Both the position numbers and the translations under genes were made by a program. From Prevotella sp. (lineage in GTDB: Bacteria > Bacteroidota > Bacteroidia > Bacteroidales > Bacteroidaceae), in NCBI GenBank assembly GCA_017548605.1, contig JAFYZT010000027.1, positions 218,447-282,446 of the forward strand: DNA of 64,000 nucleotides. The letters are read 5' to 3'. Below, piece after piece: positions 49,487 to 58,189 of the stretch (positions within the stretch are counted from its first letter, which is position 1; each line of letters starts with the position of its first letter). The notes beneath the pieces were generated by a model. The model was not told where the DNA came from, made no database searches, and saw only the letters and a list, made by a program, of their open reading frames with translations.

Positions 49487-50854
49487 TCAAATTTCTATGA
49501 AATTCTCACGACGTGTAAACTGCTCCATGAGCCGTGCCATGACGACACTCTCCTTCGGACGCAGTCGGGCAGATGTGAGACGGTGGTTGTAGATGCATGA
49601 GATGAACTCCTGCACCTCGTAACGCAAACCCTCCCCATCCCACGAATAGAAGAATTTCTGATTCTTGTTCTGGTCTTCGTAACGCAACTCAAAATAATCC
49701 GTTTTCCACCAAGGGGCAGGCACATAAGCATACCCTTTCGTGCCGGAAATCACCAAGTTGCCCTCGGTCTTCACGCCTAGGCCCAATTTGAACGAACAAA
49801 CGGCCTTAGGATAGCGCACTACACCCTTGGTGTAAATATCCACGCCATTCTCCATACGCGAATAAAGATTCATATTCTCAATGTCGGTGCCCATCAGTCG
49901 AAAAATGGGCAGCAAAGGATACGAGCCCATCTCATAGAACGAGCCACCAGCCTGCTTCGGGTCTAGTTCACGCAATGTAGGATCGCCCCACACCTTCGAC
50001 TCAGACGCTTCGATATCGACCACCTCGCCTATCCAACCGCTCTTGATGAGCGTCACCAGATGGTTAAAGGCAGGACAGTAGGCCGTCTTGTTGGCCTCCA
50101 TGAGCACCAAATGCTTTTCCTCGGCGATGGCGAACAGTTCACGTGCTTGGTCTTCGCGAAGCACCATCGGTGTCTCACAGAGCACATGACGTCCGTGTTC
50201 CAGGGCGTATTTTGCCTGCTCATAATGGCAAAGGTGGGGTGTTGCGATATACACAGCGTCAACACGTTCGACCAGATTCTCGAAGGAAGAGGCCATGAGA
50301 GATAAGGAATCGTTTTCTTTCTTCTGAGCTATCATTCCACACAAATCCTCAGCCTTCGTCATGTCAGTATCATAGACGGCATTGATGGTTACGGCGCTTA
50401 CCACGGCTGCTTCTTTGGGGAACCGTCGAGCGATACGTCCTGCGCCCACGATGCCGATCTTCACCTCATCGTCTTGTTCCTCACGCAGCATCGTTGACGA
50501 TATACCCTCCGTGCGAGGCAAATACACCACCTGGCAGTATTCGTTCAAATAGTCGAAGTGCCCCACCCAATCAGAGCCAACGGTAAAGATATCGACATCA
50601 TACTTTTGGATGTCATCAATCTTCTGTCCGAAATAATCCTCGATAATAATCTTGTCGGCGATGCCCGTGGCACGTACCGCCTCCACGCGCTCCAACACGT
50701 TGTTCTTCACATTGAGTTTGCCGCGCAGGCGGTCGAAATTATCGTTCGTCACGCCCACAATCAGGTAGTCGCCCAAAGCTTTCGCCCGTTTCAACAAGTT
50801 GATGTGCCCCTGGTGCAACAGGTCGTAAGTTCCGTAAGTGATTACTTTTTTCAT
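49487..50854 (-). CDS. Glycerol-3-phosphate cytidylyltransferase (TagD-like) fused to Gfo/Idh/MocA oxidoreductase
   Basis: 455-residue bifunctional protein. Residues 1-128 are a TagD-type cytidylyltransferase: GTYDLLHQGHINLL (HxGH), FTVGSDWVGHF, and RTEGISSTMLR. From about residue 131 an oxidoreductase begins with Rossmann motif IGIVGAGRIARRFP, then AVYIATPHLCHYEQA and GRHVLCETPM, and extends to the end. The first domain should make CDP-glycerol; the second may oxidise or reduce the alditol or a related keto-sugar. No poly(glycerol phosphate) polymerase is seen here. Lies between the phosphodiesterase and SDR genes of the capsule cluster. Confidence 0.9.
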   Translation of the reverse strand: MKKVITYGTYDLLHQGHINLLKRAKALGDYLIVGVTNDNFDRLRGKLNVKNNVLERVEAVRATGIADKIIIEDYFGQKIDDIQKYDVDIFTVGSDWVGHFDYLNEYCQVVYLPRTEGISSTMLREEQDDEVKIGIVGAGRIARRFPKEAAVVSAVTINAVYDTDMTKAEDLCGMIAQKKENDSLSLMASSFENLVERVDAVYIATPHLCHYEQAKYALEHGRHVLCETPMVLREDQARELFAIAEEKHLVLMEANKTAYCPAFNHLVTLIKSGWIGEVVDIEASESKVWGDPTLRELDPKQAGGSFYEMGSYPLLPIFRLMGTDIENMNLYSRMENGVDIYTKGVVRYPKAVCSFKLGLGVKTEGNLVISGTKGYAYVPAPWWKTDYFELRYEDQNKNQKFFYSWDGEGLRYEVQEFISCIYNHRLTSARLRPKESVVMARLMEQFTRRENFIEI

Positions 50855-50934
50855 ATCTTATTGTTCATTGTACATGCATGGGTTAAGCATCAAGAGTGTC
50901 ATCTTGTCTTCCCGCTGGAGGAGCGAAATGAATA

Positions 50935-51720
50935 CTATTGTTTTTTCAACTCCAGTTCAGGCTTGTCTGTCGTCACATAAACGCCCTGTTCGATGTATTT
51001 CTGGATGGTGGCTACATCGTTGACAGTCCACACCCATACTTTCAGGCCCAGTGCCTGGGCTTCATTAATCCAGTTGGGATGTGAAAGAAAAACATCTTTT
51101 TTATAGTCAATTCCACCATACCCTATTTTCTTCGCGTTTTCAGGCGACATTCCCCCTCCAAGGAAAAGAGTTTTATAGCCCAAGCCGTATTTTATCAATT
51201 TTGTACATATAGTACCATTGCCCGACACGAAATCCACCCTATCAAGAACGCCGTAAGAACAAATCAAGTTGAGCAGTTTGGCAACGCCACACATTTTCAG
51301 GTCCAATACCAATCGAACCTTTCCCTTGTCTTGACTTAAGGCTAAGAGGAAATCCTCCAAAAGGGGCAGCGGCTCTCTGTTGAACGAAAAATGTCCACTG
51401 AGCGTGGCATAGTCGTTGTCAGCTATCGTCATGCCGTTGTATGTCTCATCGTGGCATACAACCAAACACCCATCCTTCGTCTGTCTGACATCACACTCCG
51501 ACCCATATATATCCAGAAAGAGAGCTGCCTTAAATGCGGAAAGAGAGTTGGGGGGATAACCTGCCGCCTTCCATGCCCCTTGATGGGCAATTATCATGCT
51601 CGCCTCGTTGCATTTCTCCTTAGAGGGGATAACGATGCTTAGTTCTTCCTCTTCCAGTCCCTGATTACTCAGCGAACAGGATAGTAGAAAACACATAAAC
51701 AAGGGAGCCAGGCGAATCAT
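50935..51720 (-). CDS. Glycerophosphodiester phosphodiesterase-family lipoprotein
   Basis: GDPD-fold enzyme, 261 residues, with a lipoprotein signal (LFMCFLLSCS, Cys 15). The first catalytic motif, normally HRG, reads IIAHQGAW, and the ENT position reads PNSLSAF. The metal pair is intact in GSECDV, followed by CHDETYNG and LDLKMCGVAKLL. Such Arg-to-Gln variants may have altered substrates. Placed next to a CDP-glycerol-type cytidylyltransferase gene, it could trim glycerol-phosphate side groups or recycle them. Family call firm; activity uncertain. Confidence 0.85.
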   Translation of the reverse strand: MIRLAPLFMCFLLSCSLSNQGLEEEELSIVIPSKEKCNEASMIIAHQGAWKAAGYPPNSLSAFKAALFLDIYGSECDVRQTKDGCLVVCHDETYNGMTIADNDYATLSGHFSFNREPLPLLEDFLLALSQDKGKVRLVLDLKMCGVAKLLNLICSYGVLDRVDFVSGNGTICTKLIKYGLGYKTLFLGGGMSPENAKKIGYGGIDYKKDVFLSHPNWINEAQALGLKVWVWTVNDVATIQKYIEQGVYVTTDKPELELKKQ

Positions 51721-51759
51721 TTTTTATCGTTTAATCTTCCTTCTGCCGAGACGAAATTA

Positions 51760-52974
51760 CTATTTCAACTTCTTTTTCATTTCCTTCAACCAACGCCACA
51801 AGGGAAGGATACAATCTACTTTGGAAAACTCCTTGTACGGTTTGTTGTCGTCATTGTGTTTCAGGCACAAGATGTCCGAATTCCTTACGACCTCTTTAAA
51901 CTCCTTCATCGACATTGTTTTGTCATAAAAAAAGTCGCGAAGTACTTTTTCACTGGCAAATGTCTTTTCCTCGAAATCTGTTGGTCCATCATAAGTTCCG
52001 TCACCTTCGCCGAGCATATATTTCACATACAAACCTGGGACATTGGACACCCCATATGTTAGGGCAAATCCATTGGCTCCCAAACGTACATTGAACTCGT
52101 TGAAATATAGTTTACCATTATTTATATAAAATTCCATGTCAAAAATGCCCGTCATCCCTGTTTCCTTTAAGAAAGCATTCACGTGGGCTTGCAATTCCGG
52201 CATATTTTTGATGGGGAGTATTTTTCCTGTTGCGGTGATACCCTGACGGCTACTATCCTTTGCCACAACCGCTGGAGCCACTGCGCGGCCATCGAACGTG
52301 GCTCCCTGCACGCCGAATTCCTGAGTAATATCCACAAACTCTTCCACCAGCATAGTTTTGTGAGAACCTTTGGGTATTCTATCCAACACCACCTTCAACT
52401 CTTGCTCGTTGTCGCATCGTTTCTGCAAGTATTTCAAAGGACGGGGATAACTCTCTTGGGGCTTGGTAAAACAAGGATAAGTAACACCTTCAGGAATCTG
52501 ATACTCGCCATTCACTTCTTGGCATAACCAACCTTCAGCCACCCGGGCCCCTATTTTTTTCGCAATGCTCTTCTGATAATCCTTGTCCATTAGCCGTAAA
52601 ATACCACCCTGTTGTTGATGGACATGAGGCACTAGACAACATTTGGAGAGCGTGTCATAGTGAATGTCCAACACCGACGCCACCCAGTCATCAGCAGGCA
52701 ACAACACCACTTTGCGACCTTTATCGGCATAGCTTAATATCAACTCCACCAACGCCTTGTCGTCGGGTTCCGGGCAATGGTGGCATGCTGTCACATATTT
52801 ACTGCTACTATCAGTCTTCAGGTAATAACCCTTTTCCTGAGTCTGTATCAGCACCACATCGCAACCTACCATACCTGCTGCACGGACCAATGTCAAGCGG
52901 GTCGTATATAGCCGTCCCATGACAATGGCTAATGGTTTTGCACCGCCATTGGCAATTATTTCTTCTTCAAGCAT
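51760..52974 (-). CDS. ATP-grasp ligase-like protein, capsule cluster (copy 2)
   Basis: 404 residues from ATG 52974; the frame extends to 53016 inside the upstream gene. An N-terminal Rossmann-like subdomain (residues 20-120) precedes the ATP-grasp core: the substrate-Lys region YPCFTKPQESYPRPLKYLQK, VEEFVDITQEFGVQG, and the metal motif LYFNEFNVRLGANGF with Glu-x-Asn-x-Arg. Family enzymes join a carboxylate to an amine through an acyl-phosphate. It is a tandem homologue of the next upstream gene, with overlapping ends. Likely adds an amino acid or opine to a sugar amine or carboxyl; inferred. Confidence 0.85.
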   Translation of the reverse strand: MLEEEIIANGGAKPLAIVMGRLYTTRLTLVRAAGMVGCDVVLIQTQEKGYYLKTDSSSKYVTACHHCPEPDDKALVELILSYADKGRKVVLLPADDWVASVLDIHYDTLSKCCLVPHVHQQQGGILRLMDKDYQKSIAKKIGARVAEGWLCQEVNGEYQIPEGVTYPCFTKPQESYPRPLKYLQKRCDNEQELKVVLDRIPKGSHKTMLVEEFVDITQEFGVQGATFDGRAVAPAVVAKDSSRQGITATGKILPIKNMPELQAHVNAFLKETGMTGIFDMEFYINNGKLYFNEFNVRLGANGFALTYGVSNVPGLYVKYMLGEGDGTYDGPTDFEEKTFASEKVLRDFFYDKTMSMKEFKEVVRNSDILCLKHNDDNKPYKEFSKVDCILPLWRWLKEMKKKLK

Positions 52975-54149
52975 TTCTTTATGGTTTTTTTTATGAATAT
53001 TTTCCTTAGTTCCCATTTGAACATTTTCTCAGGTTTCTTGTCCTGTTCATCTCTTACAAAACTGATGTCAGATGAAGAGAACAATTCCCGCATCTCCCGC
53101 TTAGTAATGAAGCCCGCTCCCCAGTTGTCAGAACAAATGCGTTCATTTGCATAAGTAGCTGTGCCCCCAACTTCCTTTCTCATGTCATCAATCGACTCTC
53201 CAAGCTGAGATTTGACAAACATGGCAGGCAGATTCACGCCCATTTTCAGCACTGCTGTTCCCGAACCTCCCATGCGCATGTTGATTTCCGCAAAATAATA
53301 TTCCCCCTTACTTAAGTAGAAATCAATATCAAACAGACCGACGAAACCGACGGTTAGAATCATTTGCTTGAATTTCTCCACTAATACCTCAAAGCCCGAT
53401 ATAGGCATCACCTTTCCTTGACAAGCCACGCCCCTGTCATCGCCCTTAGCCATGACCAATATTTCCAAGATACCAGGAATGACGACCTCTTTACCGTCGG
53501 AGAATCCCACCACGGCATACTCTGTCTCTATCTCTTTGTAATCCTCTACCATGATGGTAAGAGGGCGATGCCATCCGGCCAAACGATCCAACACCTTGCG
53601 CAGAGCGGCCTCATCGTCACATCGATTGAGGGTGAATTTATACCCCTTTGTGTAAGCCCGCGTTTTGGTGAAACAGGGATAATTGATTCCCTCGGGCAGT
53701 CGGTAATGGCCATCCTTCAACTCCACATTCACTGAATTGGCCACACTCAACCCCACCTTCTTGGCTACTTCCTTTTGCTTTTCCTTGTTCATCCACTCCG
53801 TGACGGCACCTTGCCTACCATGGATATGGGGAAAAAGGAAATGCTCTTTCAGCGTATCGACATTTTGGTCTACGACGGTAGCAGCGAAATCGTTGATGGG
53901 GATAAGGATACCTTTTCGATTAGGTTCAGCACATTGCTCTTGTAGGATCTGCAAGACTCTATCCTTATCGTTTCCCTTGACATAATAGTAGCGGTGAATG
54001 TATTTACTATAGCAGTCAACAGGTTTAAACCGTCCGTGACCAACCACGATGACATCTATCTCCGCACCTGTTTCTGCCACGGCACGTATCATTCCCAGAC
54101 GGGATGTGAAACCAATACCAATGACAATGACTTTTGGAGGCATATTCAT
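52956..54149 (-). CDS. ATP-grasp ligase-like protein, capsule cluster (copy 1)
   Basis: 397 residues from ATG 54149; an upstream in-frame TTG is less likely. Begins with a Rossmann-type strand (KVIVIGIGFTSRLGMIRA), has YPCFTKTRAYTKGYKFTL in the ATP-grasp lobe, VEDYKEIETEYAV, and the metal motif YYFAEINMRMGGSGTA (Glu-x-Asn-x-Arg). Homologous to its downstream neighbour, whose start lies 19 bp inside its stop region. The two may act on successive residues or as a heterodimer. Substrate unknown. Confidence 0.85.
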   Translation of the reverse strand: MNMPPKVIVIGIGFTSRLGMIRAVAETGAEIDVIVVGHGRFKPVDCYSKYIHRYYYVKGNDKDRVLQILQEQCAEPNRKGILIPINDFAATVVDQNVDTLKEHFLFPHIHGRQGAVTEWMNKEKQKEVAKKVGLSVANSVNVELKDGHYRLPEGINYPCFTKTRAYTKGYKFTLNRCDDEAALRKVLDRLAGWHRPLTIMVEDYKEIETEYAVVGFSDGKEVVIPGILEILVMAKGDDRGVACQGKVMPISGFEVLVEKFKQMILTVGFVGLFDIDFYLSKGEYYFAEINMRMGGSGTAVLKMGVNLPAMFVKSQLGESIDDMRKEVGGTATYANERICSDNWGAGFITKREMRELFSSSDISFVRDEQDKKPEKMFKWELRKIFIKKTIKKCLKKK

Positions 54150-54202
54150 GTCAAACAAGAGAATTGAATACTATTTATTTTTTTGAAAAGGTTTCCCCTT
54201 TT

Positions 54203-55174
54203 TTAATATAAAGGATTTGAGATTTCATACGGTTTTTCCAAAGCCGACATGGCGCTTCGCTTACAGATAGCGTATTCTTCGTCGTTACCTTCAATCACCG
54301 AACCATGCATGCCTGGAACAGCAAGACTGTTCACCCATTGTTTCGTTACTCTCAAAGTACTGCTTTCAATGGAAGCATCTTCTTCAATGAAATCCAACAA
54401 AAATTGAGTCCCCACATACGCCTCTATCAGACAAGGAAGTCCCTCCTGCAAATGGTTGCCATCATAACTCAAGTGTCCGAAATCACCATAATTGTCCAAC
54501 GAAGTCTGCCGCGCATTTTGTATCGCCGTTCCACATGGAATGATATAGTCAACTGCATTGTTGGCCAAGAGCAATTGCGATGTTTTCACATACAGATTCC
54601 ACACATCATCGCTAGTGTAATTGCCCAATGCGGGCGAACCTTCCGGTTTAGCAGGACTCAACATGAAAGCCAACTTAACAGACGGTTGCCTTTCCCTGAG
54701 ATAGGAACCTATTGTCTGGACATGTTCCAAAGTCAACTCGCTGTTTCGAGCGGTACTACTTCCTTCTTGTAAGATGACCAAGTCCCAGTTTTGAGAAGAT
54801 ATAATATCACCTCCAAAAATATTGGCATAAGAATACCATTTATCATTATTCGGTGAATATTCATCGAGAATGAAATTATTTTTATCATTGCTTATGTAAT
54901 CCCAATGATATTTCAAGCCTTTGCCACCCAAATACAACAACTCCATATCCAAGTATATCTCTGGCCGAACGTCCGCCATGACGCCAGGAACATATCCAAA
55001 AGCGTCGCGGCTGAAAGAATCCCCCATAATAAGGACATGGACTTCCTTGGTGAAGGAATGCTGTTGTGCCTCTTTTCTATTTGGTTTTACTTCATTGTCA
55101 TCCTCTGCCGAGCACGAGGTGATGACAAAGAAAATGGCAAAGGTAAAGATCCATATAATATTAATCTTTTTCAT
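54203..55174 (-). CDS. DUF4886-type SGNH-like lipoprotein
   Basis: 323 residues with lipoprotein signal (FVITSCS, Cys 21). Central domain resembles DUF4886 SGNH hydrolases: nucleophile block IMGDSFSRDAFGYVP, DLVILQEGSS, and late DGNHLQEGLP with catalytic Asp/His spacing. Predicted to remove acyl groups from a glycan in the periplasm or at the surface. Lies 44 bp before the ATP-grasp pair and 14 bp after a CapA gene, all same direction. Confidence 0.8.
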   Translation of the reverse strand: MKKINIIWIFTFAIFFVITSCSAEDDNEVKPNRKEAQQHSFTKEVHVLIMGDSFSRDAFGYVPGVMADVRPEIYLDMELLYLGGKGLKYHWDYISNDKNNFILDEYSPNNDKWYSYANIFGGDIISSQNWDLVILQEGSSTARNSELTLEHVQTIGSYLRERQPSVKLAFMLSPAKPEGSPALGNYTSDDVWNLYVKTSQLLLANNAVDYIIPCGTAIQNARQTSLDNYGDFGHLSYDGNHLQEGLPCLIEAYVGTQFLLDFIEEDASIESSTLRVTKQWVNSLAVPGMHGSVIEGNDEEYAICKRSAMSALEKPYEISNPLY

Positions 55175-55188
55175 ATCTTATTTGTTTT

Positions 55189-56328
55189 TCATGTGTCTAT
55201 TTCCAATAATTTTTCCATCCCGACAATTGCAGTTTCCCTATTTTGCTCGGAACGAAGTGTATGAAGAGCAAACATCAAATCCTTACGACGGTATGCCTTA
55301 GAACGAAGCCATTTGTTAAAACGTTTGGGGAACACCTTCCGTAAGGCACGAAGGACCAAACCAGGACTTTTAAAAGCAGTCAAATACAGTCGCAGCTCCT
55401 TCATACAGAATTGTTGAAATTGAGCATCGAGAAACGCGTCATCATTTACATGACTTGAGCGTTCTTCAAATTCGGAAAAATCGTAATTCTTAACATATTG
55501 CAAACAATAATTGTCTGTGCATTTTACAAAATGCTTCTTAATTTGCATTTGTCCCTCTTTGAAAGATAATTCCACAATGATTCCCGTATCAGTAAGTTTG
55601 GGACGGAAATTATTAAAAAGGAAATCACCTTGTCCATAAAGCAAATAAGAACCATTATAGTATTCCTCGCACCCTATACAATGAGTGTGCTGTGAAAGAA
55701 TGACATCAGCCCCACTGTCAGCCATCCGATGAAAACGTTTTTTTGTTTCGGGGGATGGGTAACGGAATTTCTCTATACCACCATGATATACCACAACAAT
55801 GAAATCGCACTGTTTTTTAAGTGACTCCAACTCCTTACAAACTACATACTCATCATACAACCAAGCACCAGCATGAATGGACGATGGTTTATTGTACATT
55901 GTTTCGCACACATTGTATATACATATTTTCTTCCCGCCAACGGAAATAAAAAAATGATGTGGAATGGCACTTTCATCCTTGCCCGCTCCGACATATTGAA
56001 TCCCTGCATTTTCCAAGGTTGTCATGGTGTCAACAACCCCTTGATCTCTTGCATCTGTAATATGATTGTTGGCTAAGAGGCAATAGTCAATTCCCAAGGC
56101 CTTATAGGCATTGACAACCTTGGTTGGCGCCACAATAACAGGACCCGTCTTCTCCATTCGAATGGAACTGTCCGTCAATGCCCCTTCCAAATTACAAGCC
56201 CTATAATCAGTGTTAGTGAATAGTTGTATGATTTCGTTGTCGAACAATTCTCCAACATTGCCATCGGCAAAGAAAGAAAGATTCGACTGAACTGGAAAGA
56301 AATCGCCTACAATGAGAATATTATTCAT
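55189..56328 (-). CDS. CapA-family metallophosphatase-like protein, copy 1
   Basis: 379 residues, no signal peptide. CapA/PgsA (poly-gamma-glutamate synthesis) fold with calcineurin-like metal motifs: VGDFFPV, ACNLEGALTD, LLANNHITD, VVVYHGGIEKF, ADVILSQHTHCIGC, and YGQGDFLFNNF. In Bacillus CapA is needed for export or release of poly-gamma-glutamate; the capB ligase is absent here, but ATP-grasp ligases flank it. A paralogue lies 2 kb upstream in the cluster. C-terminal 90 residues are basic and helical. Confidence 0.87.
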   Translation of the reverse strand: MNNILIVGDFFPVQSNLSFFADGNVGELFDNEIIQLFTNTDYRACNLEGALTDSSIRMEKTGPVIVAPTKVVNAYKALGIDYCLLANNHITDARDQGVVDTMTTLENAGIQYVGAGKDESAIPHHFFISVGGKKICIYNVCETMYNKPSSIHAGAWLYDEYVVCKELESLKKQCDFIVVVYHGGIEKFRYPSPETKKRFHRMADSGADVILSQHTHCIGCEEYYNGSYLLYGQGDFLFNNFRPKLTDTGIIVELSFKEGQMQIKKHFVKCTDNYCLQYVKNYDFSEFEERSSHVNDDAFLDAQFQQFCMKELRLYLTAFKSPGLVLRALRKVFPKRFNKWLRSKAYRRKDLMFALHTLRSEQNRETAIVGMEKLLEIDT

Positions 56329-56423
56329 TTTAGGTTCTAATATCTGTTTTATCAGATTATTTTACAGAAAAAGAATGCCAGTGAAAAAAGGCATGGTCCT
56401 TAATCATTTATTTCAAAGAAGAA

Positions 56424-57008
56424 CTAACGAGAAACCATCTTAGAAACAACTGCTCTAATTTTGCTTTTTCGATACTTCATCCAACTATAGTATTTGGAAA
56501 AAGGGAAGCCTTCTGTCCATTTAACCAAAATAACACTGAAATGGTCTTTGTCTCTAGTCAGGAAATAACGCACGATGCGATAACCATTTTTGATGGCATT
56601 TTTTTGAATAACCTTGTTCTTTGCATTTGTATCCATCATAAAAACCTTATACCCCAAATTCTTCGCGATTTCTTCACGCTTCCTTAGCAAATTACGATAA
56701 ATGCCTTGACCTTGATATTGAGGTAGGACACCAGCAAAACACATATAAGCATAATTGCCTTTAGCATACCAAGCGTTCCCAGCCTTGTCAGCTATTGCAG
56801 CGGTCCCTATTACCTTTCTTTCATCCAATGCGACTAGCATCACCCCCTTTTTTCCCAAAAAATCTATGATTTTCTCCTTGGGCCAATGATAATGTGACAT
56901 GTTGATTCCCTTGTCACGGTTAATAGAATGCGCATCTTCTAAACACTGTTTAATCTCATCCCATGACACCCAATCTGGCTTTTCGACAATTTGTATTGAC
57001 GAATACAT
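56424..57008 (-). CDS. GNAT-family N-acetyltransferase
   Basis: 194 residues with the acetyl-CoA motif A QYQGQGIYRNLLRKREE, followed by a beta-strand MDTNAKNKVIQKNAIKNGY typical of the GNAT fold's fourth segment. Preceding strands: VMLVALDERKVIGTAAIAD. Likely acetylates an amino group of a sugar or amino acid in capsule assembly. Gap of 95 bp to the following CapA gene; 11 bp from the ATP-grasp gene upstream, suggesting coupling. Substrate unknown. Confidence 0.88.
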   Translation of the reverse strand: MYSSIQIVEKPDWVSWDEIKQCLEDAHSINRDKGINMSHYHWPKEKIIDFLGKKGVMLVALDERKVIGTAAIADKAGNAWYAKGNYAYMCFAGVLPQYQGQGIYRNLLRKREEIAKNLGYKVFMMDTNAKNKVIQKNAIKNGYRIVRYFLTRDKDHFSVILVKWTEGFPFSKYYSWMKYRKSKIRAVVSKMVSR

Positions 57009-57019
57009 ATTGGCAAATT

Positions 57020-58165
57020 CTATTTTAATCGATAATTACGCATATTCATAATCGCCATGGTAGAAGGTGTCCATGAATTCCGACGACTCATAGCATCTTT
57101 CAAAATCATTTCCGTAAATTCTCCAAAAGCTGGCCCATTGGCTGACTGACTTAGATCTGGATTCAAGTTTAATTCTATCATAATAGGAGTTCCATCTTCT
57201 TCAATTGCGATATCCCATCCTATCAAATTAAAATATGGTAAATGCATGTGGCTTTCCTTAACGAGTTCAATTGCTTTGTCGTATGAAGGCACTGCATATC
57301 CTTCCAAGAGGACACCAGAGTCTGTATATTCAACTTTATCCACACCTGGGGCGCCATATGCATATTTCCCAATAGTCCCATCAGGCCTGATAATAGCACT
57401 AATACCCCCGGCGCTTTCATTGTCAACGTTCATTCCTTTGCGACCTATTCTAACCACCGTATATACAGAATCGACATCCATGTCATGTCTATAAGTAACA
57501 ATTCTTATCGTATTGATGGAACTAGGATTAAGAGCGGCCATATCCTTATGTTGTTTGATAACCCTTTGGACGAGAAAATCCGCGCGATATATATCAAACA
57601 CATCTGACAATGTTTTTCCGTCATAATCCGTAATACCGTTTTCAATATGGATTTTCTTCACTTTTTTTCCTCTTCCCGTTAAGGAAGGTTTTATGATAAC
57701 ATCACCAAGATTTTTACACAATTCCAATGCTTCTTCTCGGGAAATGGGATTGCCGCTGGCATAATAATAGCCTCCCATGTTCTTTAAATAAATATGCGGT
57801 TGATGAGTATTGGGCAACGTAACATCGGTCATGTTTTTGTCGTTGTATGCAAGATGAAGTGGATATGTGTTCAACCTGCCAATAATATGAAGCTTATATT
57901 CGCTTGTAGGAATATAGAGTTTAGAATAGATTCCCGTTCTAGAATTAAAATACTCATGCCACTCCAAAGGAACCTTATATCCAAGTGTTTTTTTGTAGAA
58001 ATCTTGAATCTCTTCTTTCTGTTCTTTTGAAAGAGTCTTTTTAACTTTTAATTTTGAATAACTCGATTTAATCTGATCAATCTTGTTCCTAATAATGGCT
58101 TTCTCCCTGGAACGAGTAAGCACTTCTATCGCCTTGTAAACAAGCGAATCTAAAAGTTTCGACAT
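57020..58165 (-). CDS. Sugar-transfer-associated ATP-grasp protein
   Basis: 381 residues of the sugar-transfer-associated ATP-grasp type (PF14397-like). N-terminal helical part, then SGNPISREEAL, KPSLTGRGKKVKKIH (ATP-binding Lys), FLVQRVIKQHKDMAAL, VVRIGRKGMNVDNESAGG, and the metal motif MIELNLNPDLSQSANG (Glu-x-Asn). Such proteins occur in polysaccharide clusters and may link an amino acid to the glycan or precursor. Third ATP-grasp gene in this cluster. Placed between GNAT and CapA copy 2. Confidence 0.82.
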   Translation of the reverse strand: MSKLLDSLVYKAIEVLTRSREKAIIRNKIDQIKSSYSKLKVKKTLSKEQKEEIQDFYKKTLGYKVPLEWHEYFNSRTGIYSKLYIPTSEYKLHIIGRLNTYPLHLAYNDKNMTDVTLPNTHQPHIYLKNMGGYYYASGNPISREEALELCKNLGDVIIKPSLTGRGKKVKKIHIENGITDYDGKTLSDVFDIYRADFLVQRVIKQHKDMAALNPSSINTIRIVTYRHDMDVDSVYTVVRIGRKGMNVDNESAGGISAIIRPDGTIGKYAYGAPGVDKVEYTDSGVLLEGYAVPSYDKAIELVKESHMHLPYFNLIGWDIAIEEDGTPIMIELNLNPDLSQSANGPAFGEFTEMILKDAMSRRNSWTPSTMAIMNMRNYRLK

Positions 58166-58189
58166 TTTTTGTTATTATTTAATTAACTA

